Of a stretch of DNA of 64,000 bases, positions 14,401-26,400 are shown piece after piece. The stretch is taken from assembly GCF_001577835.2 (NCBI RefSeq), contig NC_029518.1:73633958-73697957 (forward strand), given 5' to 3'. Made by a program: the position numbers and the translations under genes. Source of the DNA: Coturnix japonica. Taxonomy: Eukaryota > Chordata > Aves > Galliformes > Phasianidae. The notes under the pieces were generated by a model. It searched no databases. It was not told the DNA's origin and was given only the letters and a program-made list of their open reading frames with translations. Each line of letters opens with the position of its first letter. The first letter of the stretch is position 1.

Positions 14401-17400
14401 GGTCCAAACATAGCTAGTGCAGTCTGTAGGTATGCCACTACCGTGCTCTGCTTTCTCTTAACAAGTCTTGCACAGTCGGCTCACATCCAGACAACTTCTG
14501 TGTCTGCATCTCATTTCATGTGCTTTTATTTCTGAGTTACAAAGCAAGCCGGAGGAGCTGATGAGTCCTAAGTGACCTATCAGCTGGTGGTCACAGGTAC
14601 CACTGGTGACTACCTTGAGGCAACGTGTATGGTATATGTTGCCTTGTATCTGTGATACGATCTAATCAATATCTTTCAGCATGAAGCCGGTCAGGCCCTG
14701 AACAGATTGTGCGGAGTCTTTGATGTCTCCATCCATAGAGGTCCCTAAGACTCAAGTGGAGCAGGCTGTGTGCCAGCTACTCCAATGGGGCATACTTTCA
14801 GCCCACACCTGGATTAGATGTCTCTAGGGTCCTTTCTGACCTCAGTCGGTCTGTGGTTTTGTGATTTGGCACCCTGCAGAGGACGTCATCGGTGTCCTTG
14901 TGACTCTGCTTGCACCAGGTTGGTGGCTTAGACTGGGGCAGGCTTTGAGCCATCCTCTGGGTATGGCCTTTTATGTGTCCCTTACTGGGCAGGGACATTG
15001 GTAGTGCCCTCAAACAACCTCTGGTCTTCTCATGGCATATTTTTAGTTTATTATTTCTTAGTTTATTATTATAGTTTATTATTTTTATTATTAGTTCTGA
15101 CTACTGATTTTTTGCTGACAAATTGGTGACAAGTAGGGGTAACACCTTGAGGTGTGTGGTGCGGACAGGAGTCTCATGGCTGCTGTGAGTGCTCAGATTT
15201 GATAAGATGGGTCTGAACCTGCAGTGGTTTTCCCTTCTTTAAATCATATCAATGCAAAACTGGCTGCTGAAGACACACAGATCCTTTCCTAATACAAATA
15301 TCAAGTAAGGATCCCATTGACATCCCTGGAATGGAAGAAATAAGAGCTAGGGCCAACAGGAAGGGACATCTAAGAAGGCTGTGGATTTGGGAGAGGTGAG
15401 AGCTGGAAATGGAGTGGTGAGGAGGAGGCCAGGACTGAGCAGTAGTTGCTGCAGGACTGGGACAGGCTGTGCCAGGAGTGCAGAGTCTGCAGCCAGCCAG
15501 GTCTGGGTCTGAGCCAGGAGCAGCAGCAGTGGAGCAAACCCTCTGCCAGCAGGTAGCTAGCTCTGAAACCTGCTTGCAGAGTGCTCTGTGCTTCCAGGAG
15601 CAGGTTGCCTTGAGGCTGCCCTCCTGCTACTGCTGTCAATTATTTTGAAACTCGTGCAGCAGATTTTTATGGAGGTGATCTAAAGGATCTAAAAACTGTG
15701 ATCCCTCTACATGCCACACTGTTCTATCTCAATAGTGAATATTTATTTCAGTAGTTTCCAGTATGTATGTGTAGTTTTCCCTTGTTAAAGAATGCGTAGC
15801 TCTACCAGAACAGTTAGTAGGTCTGCAAAAGGAAACACGTAAGGACAGGGTAAGTAGATGAAGCAGAACATTTCTCTGCTCGAGGCATGTGGGTTGTGAT
15901 CATTTCTAATTGTGTAATCAAATGAGGGCTTTGTGCACAAACTTCTCCTCCGACACTAAAGCAACAGAAATATTTTGGGATGCGTCAGCTTTGCATACAG
16001 GAGGCATCAATTTGTCTGTAGCAGAGATTCTAGAAAGTAGCTTCATTCCATAAAGTGTTTAGTTCATGAAATTAGGGGAGAATGGAAAGGGAGAGCATTA
16101 TTCAGGCTAATGTGTGTTCCCCTGGAAAGTGTGACTTGACCCTTATTGAGCTCATGTGACACATTTCCTCCATGGCACTTGTAAAGTCACATGAAGCTGA
16201 TTTACATGTGTTATGATGTTTTTACACTGAGCATAACTCCCATTTTGGGCAGCTTGTTGGGGCTGGGGCTTGGATGTGCCAGGGCTCGAAGGCAGACGGG
16301 GCTGGGACCCAATTGTCATGTCCTAAGCACCCTGAAGCCACTGTCCCCACCAGTCCCCACACCACAGATTTTCTGTTTCCTACTCAGAAACCTGTATCTA
16401 TGCTCAGCACTCTGATGGGCATGCGTAAAATAAGGCCTTGAACTGTGAGCATAGAATCAATTGTCAAGCACCTGCTTTGCAAATGAGAGCCGCTCAGCCA
16501 GCATACTGAGAGGGGCAAGGATCCTAAGGAAAAGTAGTGAAAGGAACTGAATGGTTTCCACAGAATGTAAATGCACGCTTGCCCATTTCTGTGGATAATT
16601 GCATTTGATGTGATATGCTTTCAGTGGTTTGGGGTAGGAGAGGCTTCCTGAGAATAAGGGGTGGGCAGCGAGACGGGGAAGAGCAAAGAAGGAAGGAGAA
16701 GGGGAGTGAAAAGGGGGAGAGCAGAGTGGTTTCCAGTTCTGCTGAGGCTGGAAAGGTGACCATGGCCAATGGAAGGAGCTGTCAGAAAAAGTGAGGGAAT
16801 CCCCAAATCCCTTTGTGTTACTTTGGATACAAAAAGGACGATTGAAGACATTTAATCACAGGGATCTGTCAGAATGGTGCTTTCAGACCTCATACACAAT
16901 CTCAGTTAGCTGGGCTGCTGTGTATGAATATCCCAAACCAAATATGCACGTGCATCAGCCCCAGTGTTTCTTCATCCCTCCGTGCCTCCAGCACCGGCTC
17001 TGCCGCCCCGTACCAATGGAACGCGGGAGCTGAATCGAGGAACCTCTCCTATGCGTAGTAGCTCGGCTCAGGGCAAGTAGCACCCTCCGACATCAAATGA
17101 GCGCGTTTTCATCGCTCGCCTACGACCTGCCCGCCTGGCGGGGCTGCGAGCTTCTCCGGCGCTGGCTACTGGCAGGGGGGCCTGGAGAGCGGCCCGCGTT
17201 GCTACGGGCAGCCCCGAGCTCAGCCCCGGCCCGAGTCGGGCTCATCCGCCGTGCCGCCCGCAGCCCGCCCGGAGCCCACCATGGGGGGCGGGCAGGTCGG
17301 CCCCCTCCCCTCGCAGCCCCCCTGCTCCCGCCGTCGCCCCGCGGCCGCCGCCCCGGCCCCGCGGCACGGCCGCCGCCTCCCCGCTCCACCCCTTGTCTGC

Positions 17401-20400
17401 CCCGGCCGGCGGCGCGGCCCTTCGCGAGCGGCGCGGCGGGGACGCGGAGAGACCTGAGCCACGGCTCCGTCCCGCCGTCGGGGGCAGCGCGGTGGCTGCA
17501 GGTGATTTATTTTGGTAGCTTTAAGTAAAAAACAAAACCAGTCTAATTATAAGGTAAGATCTTGGCGATTTATTGCATTGGTTTTATCTTTACTTTTTAC
17601 TTTCTTTATTTTATTTTTTTTTAAATTCTCGTTTTCCATCATTTTCATTTTTTATTTTTTTTTTCTTCATTTTTTTGTTATTTTTTTGCTTTCTTAATTT
17701 TCCTTTCCTTACTGTTACTATCTTTGCTGTTGTTTGGCTGTGTTTACCTTGAGCGGTGCCGGGCGCTCTCGTACCTGCGCGCTCCGCCCGCCTGCGGGAT
17801 GCGGGCAGCAGCGGGGAACGGGGGCCGGGCCGGGTCGGGGGAGCTGCAGATCCGGTGCCGAGGTGGCTTTGGAGCCCGCAGGTGCACCGGGGGTTTTCGG
17901 GCTCCGAGAGCCGCAGGTTGGGCAATGCGGGCATCAGTGTGGATGGCTTGATTTGGAGCGGGGTGGGGAGGTCGGGGAGGTGGAAATGTTTGTGTTTGTA
18001 CAAAGTCAGCACCAGAAATTGGCAGAGGGGAAGAAATTACAAAGACAAGCTGTGTGTCCTCTTAGATGGAGAAAATGTTTCCCATGTTATCACTTGGAAA
18101 CTGTCATGTAGTTCTGATGCAGCAAGTGTTGATTTGCTTTGGATATGCTTTGATGCAGACACTTCTCAGAAGTTAATTCAGCAGTGAAGAGTGCATGCTT
18201 TTGTTTTGCACTTTAGTTTTGCATAGAGAATAGCCACAAAAATTTCTCCCTATGTTCACCAGAAATAATAACTGTTCTTTTTACAAGTTTTATTTGTTTT
18301 TAACGTTGATAGATTCTGAGGTCAGATCAATTGATAAACAGCTTGAGAAGTTCCATAGCAATTCAAGTGCATGTCTCTTTGCTAGACATCTTAGACATCT
18401 TTCGGTTTTGGTGGATAGGAGGGAAAAAGCAAAACAAATGTAGTTCATGACTTTCCCTGCCCAAGGACCTGATGTCACCCGTCTTCTCTCTGCTATTGGA
18501 TATGAGGTGGGCATGAAGTTGGGTATGTAGCTATGGGGTGGGTCTGAGGGAAGTCCTCCCAGGGCTCCCCTGCAACAGCCACGTGAGTTACTGCAGACTG
18601 GCTCAGGTGATGGGTTGCCACCCCCACCAGCTGCCAGTCAGTACATCCTACCCTCATCAGGCTGCTTCTCTTGCCATCTCAACAGCCCACAAAGCAGGGT
18701 GGAAGTCATTGCATCCCAACAGAAGAAATGTGTGTGAGTTGTAATGGTAGAAGAGGGTGCTATGGGAGTAGTATCTCTGAGGTGGCTTTGTGCTGGAGCT
18801 CTGTGGACTCTGTGGCTGTGTATGAGTTCAGTTAAAAGGTGCCCCAGAGACCTCACCTGCTTTCCACCCTCTTCCCACTCTGCTGTCCCTATCTCGATGG
18901 TAGGAGAACAGCTCTTCACACCACTCTGGATCACTCTACATCTCTCATGGGTTCTCAGCTGAACACCTGGGGATCTCTTGGAAGCTCACCTCAGCCTTCT
19001 CTCACAGCAGGGTCTAAATGCTCCTGTGCCAGGTCTTTTGGAAATCACTGTGCATCTTACCCTGGATAATTAGAAACTTTTCTACATTTTCTTAAAATAC
19101 TGTGTGCCACATTGGAGAGGAGCTCTTACCAGCCAGCAGTACTAGGCAGCACTTCCCGGTTTCCTATGCTTGTTGTATTTCAAATGTTTTCATGAAGTTT
19201 ATTAGAAAGCAAGGCAGTGCTTACTGATCACTCTTTGTAATTTCTTTTGCAAATGTAGGCAACACCCAATGCTTGATTTTGGTTCGGCTCTTGCTGCTGC
19301 AACTTCTTTTACTGTTTACAGATGAACTAAGTCCCATCTAAAATTCACTAACACCCACCAAAGCTCTTCTAGTATGAAGCTGTTGCTTTTATGATCCACC
19401 AAAGCATCATTCTCCAGCTCTAGTTTGTGGTGAAGTCTCATTCTTGTCTGAGGACAGGTACTGTGAAGATGATACTGTGAGGTTCCTCCTATGTGTCTCA
19501 GTGAATGAACTTTCCATGTGCTGAAATAATGCAGGAAAAAACATACATGTGGTTAAACTGAGTCTGTAACCATAGAATAGGCATTGGGCACCTCCCCAGC
19601 ACACCCTGTGTGCTGGTCTTACAAACCAAGTCTGCACTGTAATCCGGCACTGTCTTACAAACACACTGACACAATAGCCAGACTTGCTGGCAGCAGGCAT
19701 GTAGCTGAGGGGGGAAACTGTATGGTTTTGGCCAGGTTTCCTTCATGGAAAAAATGCCTTCTAGACCTGACAGAGTGATCAGCCCCAGCCTGAGCAAGTC
19801 ATTCAGGACTGGTAGGACAGAACTTAGGCACATAGCATTGACAGAAGTAGCAAGGCCACTTCCCTGGAGTGTTCAGCAGCTGTTGGCATCTCAGCCCATT
19901 TGAAGCTTCTAGGAGAGAAGGGGAAGCAAAAATGCCCTTCAGCCTCAAACTCTCAGGAACGGGGACAGGGAGGGCTGGTGCCTTTCCCCCCATCCCTTCA
20001 CTCTTGTTGGCAGTTTCCAGCACGCTGCTTATGAAGAAGGTTAAAGCTGAGTCCTTAGCTGCTCTCCCATTACTACTGTGTCTTCCTGTTCTGCAAGCTG
20101 AGGCTGATCTACAGATGTCTCCATGTCCTTAACCCCATTGCATCTCACCTACCAGCTTTCCTTCTGCTGACACCAAAAGGAGAGAGAGGAGTACCTGGAT
20201 CCTCACAGCAGGAGGAGGCCTTGCATTTAACGCATGACAAAACTGTTTGTTTTGATATAATATGTAGGGAATCACAGAATGGCCTGGGTTGGAAGGCACC
20301 TCAAGGATCAAGAAGCTCCAACCTCCCCGCCACAGGCAGGGCCACAAACCTCCGCATTTAATACTGGACCAAGCTGCCCAGGGCCCCATCCAACCTGGCC

Positions 20401-23400
20401 TTGAACACCTCCAGGGACAGGGCATCCACAACCTCTCTGGGCAGCCTGTTCCAGGGCCTAACCACTCACAGTAAAGAACTTCCCCCTGACATCCAACCTA
20501 AATCTTCCCTCCCTCAAAACTATTTCTCCTTGTCCTGCCATTATCTACCCTTGTAAAGAGTTGAGAAACTTGTGGGGAAAGGAAGGTGCTGTGCTGATCT
20601 CATTAGTGCTTTCCACTGACAAGCATCTGTTTGTTAGGGTCTGCTATCACAAGGCACTGAGCAGACCTGCCTTCATCCCCCCTGTGGGCTGGATACTCAG
20701 CCCATAAGACTCTTACTGATGGCTGCGAGTTATATAAGTTTATCCAAATAGTTCTCCTCATCTCTAAAAGGAGATAAGCAAAACAAGACAGCAAATGCAG
20801 GGACGGGGCTCAGAGTTCCAAACTATGGCCTTGTCATTGTTGTCACTAGCTCACATTTCATTATTAAAGTGCTATGAGTTTTTTTGTTCTTTTTTTTCCC
20901 CCCTCTTTTCCTTTTTGCTTCTTTTGACCGTAAATGCAGGTGCTTTCAACCTCCTGACAACCTGGAATGCAGTTAATGCTCTAGATGACACATTAAGGAT
21001 GCGTGCTGTGAGTCTCTGCAGTGCTCTCAGCCTTTAGCAGAGCCCATGCAGACCGGCGTCACTTAGCAAACAGCAGCAGCAGTCAGATGAGAAGCCTGAT
21101 AACAAACCCTTGGTGAGGGTCAGGATGAAGCAATACCACTTTGCAGTCCTGCTGAAATTCCGGTTTAGCTGCTGGGGTATAGGAGTTAGGAGACAGAAAA
21201 GCAGGAGCAGGCTTAAACTCAGAATTATTTTAATGGTTAGAAATAACACTGAAAAGGCACAGATTTTGTTGATTCATTTGGCACCTGCACAGATCTGGAT
21301 GTGCTCCATCCATCCCTTAAAGAAGCAGTTTTCCTGGATGTGGAAAAGTGTCATCAAGCAGCAGCCTTCTGTGAAAGCTCACTTGTCAGACACTGGGCAG
21401 TCTGGTTCCACCTTCTGAAAGCTGAGGCAGATAAAATACTCCATGGTGCTTCCTACCCTGTTCAATATGCACATGTAAGCTACGTCACCAGGTTGTATTA
21501 TCACAGCTATGGTTGTTTATTTTTGCCTTTCCCAGTGCTGCAGATCCAGTTATTCCACACTTTTGAGCCTCCTGATAGGCACAGAGTGGTGACAGTGTTG
21601 TTGTGCTTTCTTCTTGTGTTGCTCAGCCTCATCCCTGGCATTTCTTTGTCTCACATTAACAAACAGGTATTCCTTTTGTTTTTCAGGGAGGGACTTTCTC
21701 AGACTGATAGGCTCTCAGATAACTGTGGGGCAGTGAATTGCTTTGCGTAGCATCCTGGCTACCTGTACTGCTATGTAAAATCACATACATCCTCTATGAA
21801 CAGCCTAGCAATTCAGAATCATAAGCAATGATCTGAGAGTCTGCAGATAAGCGTTCAAATGGAAAAATCCTAAAAAATAACAAAGCTGTCTTCTGTTGTT
21901 TTGTTGGTTTGTTTTCTTCTTTTAATTGATAGGGGCCACCTTCAAATTTTCTCTTTCTATGAGATCTTGTATTTTCATATATAAGTTAATGACTGGGAGA
22001 TGGGTTGCTCAGAGCCCCACCAGGCTGGCTACCACTGTTCTGTTGTGGCAAAAAATATTTTGTGAGAGGATATGTCCTACTTTAAAAATGTAGCCTGGGG
22101 GAGATAGGGAGAGTTCTTGGCAGAGTCTTTAGCATAAAGCAGTGTGATAAAGTAGCTGGGGAATAGATTGCATGCTAATAAAGTTTGTCCTTGAGTGTGA
22201 AAAGTGAGTGCCTTGTGAATAGCAGCAGGCTTTTTTTTTAGCTTTTGATACTCCAATGTGACCCATAATGAGGCGTACATAGACCAGCTTGTCTTTTCAG
22301 TCCTTTCCAAAGAGCTGCCAAAACTAAAGAGATTTTTTTGTGACCCAGTAAGGTTGGCTGCAAGGTTTGTTTGTTTTTCTCTCTCCTGCTGGTTCCTACT
22401 ATTCTCTTACTCCCACATTCTATCTGATTTGTTTTCGAACGCATTCTTCAGCCCTCTCCTTCCCTACCTACTGTATCCTGTTCTGCTTTCTGGCTTCCTT
22501 CTTTTTTCTCATAGCTTTTCATTCCAGTTCCTGTTCCTTCTGGTCCCTGAGGGATGAGGAGTGAAACATTAATAGCTGGCTGGTTTATGAGCTTAGAGTT
22601 CAGGTGAGGGCTCAGGAGACATCCCTGGTGCACCATATTGTGCCCTGGAGTTCTCTGGAGCACTTCATTTCTGGGGCAGCAGAGGGGAATATGTGCCCAT
22701 ACTTCACCCACTACCACTTACAGTGCAGGAGTTCAGACAGCCCTCCTGATAAAGCTGATCTTTGCTGAAACTTGGGGGTTTCAGTTGCTACAACTGAAAC
22801 TGTGGTGGTGAATTACTTTGCTGTTAGCACTGCACTTTGCGTTGCAGTTACAAAGAAATTTGTTTCATGAACAGGTGAGCAAAGAAAATGGATCTGAATC
22901 ACTACATTACACTTCTTTGTACAGAAGTTGGTGCTTTGACAGTGGTTTGAAAAACGTGCCATTTCACAGTAAATTCACTATACCTATCTGTCGTCTTGTT
23001 TGAACCATACTGCTGCTTTTGCATTAATGCACTAGTAAGGAATATATCCCTCTGTTACTTGCAACTATTTATTTTTTATGTAAGTGTATTCTCAATATAA
23101 GTAGATATAAAACAGGGAGTGTGCTTCATTTCCCTGTTGAAATGTTGCATGGGTAATGGTTAATGCAGTTTGCCATGCTGGAAAGTGTAGGCCTGTATTA
23201 CCTTTCTAAGGATAGATCTGATTTGTGCTTTTGTATTTCTTGAAAATACATTTAAGTTAAGCTGTAGCCAAAGGTTTGACGACTCTTGTAGTCAACATCT
23301 GCTCCTGTAGATGGCAATGTGACAAGAACAAACCTTTTAACATCCGTTATCACTGTGCTGGCAAATTTCTCTCACTCCTAATTTCTTATGCCTGTGGTGC

Positions 23401-26400
23401 CCAGATGGTTATCAGTCATGTGCTAACATAATATTCTGTCCCGCTGGTATATTTATAATTAGCATTTGTAAATGTTCATGTGTGATTGCATGTAGCAATT
23501 GGTTTTCCTTTTTTATCTTATTTTACACACTTTTATATGTGTAAGACATTTATGGGGAAACCATAATGCAAAAAAAGTCAGTATTAAATGGATTGGTGAG
23601 TAGATAATATCTACATACAGAAACTTGCTGAAAGTGAATTAAAAAGAGAGAATTACACCAAATTGAGAAATGCACCAAATATGCATATATTGTAGTTTAA
23701 TGCCTTTGTTCTAACTTGTTTCAGGTTAAAGAAACTTCTGGAGCAGGAGAAGATCTATCAAGCCCGGAAGGAGAAAGAACACACAAAGAGACTCAGTAAA
23801 CTAAGAGAAGAACTAGTCAAGCTCAAATCATTTGCACTCATGCTGGTGGATGAAAGACAAATGCATATTGAACAACTTGATCAACAAAGCCAGAAAATAC
23901 AAGATTTAAATCAAAAACTAAAGGAAGAAGAAGAAAAGCTTAAAATTGTTACTGCAAAAACAAAAGAAGATGGACAAAAACTGATGCGGTTAGAAACAGA
24001 ACTTGAACACAAAACATCATCATTTTCTCAAGAACATGAAGAGATGACTGCTAAACTGGCTAATCAAGAGTCACATAATAGACAGCTAAGGCTCAAGTTG
24101 GTTGGGTTGACTCGCAGAATAGAGGAGCTAGAGGAAACAAACAGAAGTCTTCAAAAAGCTGAGGAGGAACTTCAGGAACTAAGAGATAAAATAGCAAAAG
24201 GGGAATGTGGGAACTCTAGTTTAATGGCAGAAGTCGAAAACCTCCGCAAGCGCGTACTTGAAATGGAGGGAAAAGATGAAGAGATCACAAAAACCGAATC
24301 CCAGTGTAAAGAGCTGAAAAATAAACTGCAGGAGGAAGAGCACCACAACAAAGAGCTGAAACTTGAAGTGGAAAAGTTGCAGAAGAGAATGTCAGAACTA
24401 GAGAAGCTGGAAGAGGCTTTCAGTAAAAGTAAGTCTGAATGCACTCAGCTACACTTAAACTTGGAGAAAGAGAAGAATTTAACTAAGGATTTGATAAATG
24501 AGTTGGAACTGGTGAAGACTCGAGTGAAAGACCTCGAGGCATCAGAAAGCAAGTTGGAAAAAGCCGAAATAAGCTTAAAAGATGACCTAACGAAGCTGAA
24601 GTCATTTACTGTAATGTTGGTTGATGAACGGAAAAATATGATGGAAAAAATAAAACAGGAGGAAAAAAGGGTTGAGGGTCTAAACAAGAATTTTAAAGTT
24701 GAACAAGGGAAAGTTATGGATGTAACAGAGAAACTGATAGAAGAAAGTAAGAAATTCTTGAAACTGAAATCAGAGATGGAGGAAAAGGTGTCTGTTTTGA
24801 CAAAAGAAAGGGATGAGTTAATTGTTAAACTTAAAAGTGAAGAAGAAAAATCCTCAGAACTAAGCTGTCGATTTGACCTGTTAAAGAAAAGAATTGATGG
24901 TATGGAGGAAGTGGAGAGAGAAATTACAAGAGGTCGAGCCAGAAAAGGACCAGAGCATGGCTGCCAGGAGGACAACAAGATTAAGGAACTTACTATTGAA
25001 ATTGAAAGACTGAAAAAACGGCTCAAACAACTGGAAGTGGTTGAAGGAGATTTGATGAAGACAGAAGATGAATATGATCAGTTAGAGCAGAAATTTAGGA
25101 CTGAGCAGGATAAAGCTAACTTACTTTCTCAACAGCTGGAGGAGATGAAGCTCCAGATTGCCAAAAACAAAGCAATAGAAAAAGGTGAAGCAGTGAGCCA
25201 GGAGGCAGAACTGAGGCACAGGTTTCGTCTGGAAGAGGCTAAAAGCAGAGATTTAAAAGCAGAAGTTCAAGCTCTTAAGGAAAAAATCCATGAGCTGATG
25301 AACAAAGAAGACCAGCTTTCTCAGCTCCAAGTTGATTATTCAGTTCTGCAGCAAAGGTTTATAGAAGAAGAAAATAAAAACAAGAGCATGGGGCAGGAAG
25401 TTCTGAATCTAACGAGAGAGTTAGAACTTTCTAAGCGTTACAGCCGTGCTCTGAGGCCCAGCATAAATGGACGAAGAATGGTTGATGTTCCTGTGACATC
25501 CACAGGTGTGCAAACAGATGCTGTGAGCAGTGAAGCAGCAGAAGAAGAAACTCCAGCTGTGTTTATACGGAAATCCTTCCAGGAGGAGAACCACATCATG
25601 AGCAATCTGCGACAGGTAGGTCTGAAAAAGCCCATGGAGCGTTCTTCAGTGCTTGAGAGATACCCCCCAGCAGCAAATGAACTTGCAATGAGGAAATCCT
25701 GGATACCATGGATGAAAAAGAGGGAACCTGGTGCTCAGACAACTCCAGATAAAGGAGTCCGAACCCACAGTGGCACAGCACATCCTGGGGAGGTTGTCCT
25801 TTCACCAAAGCAGGGTCAGCCTCTTCATATTCGGGTGACACCAGACCACGAGAACAGCACAGCTACTTTGGAGATAACCAGCCCAACCTCAGAGGAATTT
25901 TTTTCAAGTACAACTGTCATTCCTACTTTGGGAAATCAGAAGCCCCGGATAACCATCATTCCCTCTCCAAACATTATGCCCTCGAAAGGAAAAGGCAGTG
26001 AAAGTCCACTGGGCCCAGACCGTTCCATGTCTCCAGTCACTATAACAACATTCTCCAGAGAAAAGTCTCCAGAGGGAGGCAGAGTACCTTTCGCTGACAG
26101 ACCTGCATCACCAATTCAGATTATGACAGTATCAACATCCGCAGCACCAGCAGAAATCTCTGTTTCTCCGCAGTCACAAGATATGACCATGGGAAGGGCT
26201 GTTTTCAAAGTAACGCCAGAAAAACAAACTGTCCCATCTCCAATCCGTAAATACAACTCCAACGCTAATATTATTACAACAGAAGACAACAAAATCCACA
26301 TCCATTTGGGTTCCCAGTTTAAGCGCTCTCCTGGTGCTGCACCAGACAGTGCAAGTCCTGTGATAACAGTCCGACCAGTGAACATAGCAGCTGAAAAAGA

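Larger units (their letters stand above)
17080..17960 (+). promoter_or_regulatory. Split CpG island in the FILIP1 big intron; candidate alternative promoter
   Basis: Two CG-dense blocks (about 17080-17505 and 17760-17960) lie in otherwise AT-rich intron, separated by a T/pyrimidine-rich tract. Candidate splice donors on the plus strand are AAG|GTAAGA at 17554 and CAG|GTGATT at 17502. Splicing from 17553 to the 23725 acceptor gives an untranslated leader with an in-frame stop and no ATG, so translation would start at Met 23840. A long open frame on either strand through the island has no recognisable protein and is a composition effect. An unrelated noncoding-RNA promoter is the alternative explanation. 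Confidence 0.6.
2433..23724 (+). other. FILIP1: FILIP1 large intron
   Basis: 21.3 kb with CR1 copies at 4762, 10705, 14690 and 20269 and the CpG island at 17080-17960. Simple repeats include G11 at 7179-7189, (AAAT)n at about 8596-8622 and (GT)n at about 13170-13197. In 5060-10700, 11170-14690, 14870-17080, 17960-20268 and 20570-23724 I see nothing else I can support. Confidence 0.8.

Noticed and set aside
14149-14535. 128-codon plus-strand frame in the FILIP1 intron
   Set aside because: The translation has no recognisable domain, no splice partner and unremarkable composition.
17097-17528. 143-codon frame and minus-strand frames in the intronic CpG island
   Set aside because: They are Ala/Pro/Arg/Gly-rich translations of CG-dense DNA on both strands. 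No domain and no partner exon were found.
24172-25026. Long minus-strand open frames opposite the FILIP1 main exon (90 and 193 codons)
   Set aside because: They are shadows of a Lys/Glu-rich coiled coil; the antisense reading is the expected Ser/Phe-rich low-complexity product with no known domain.
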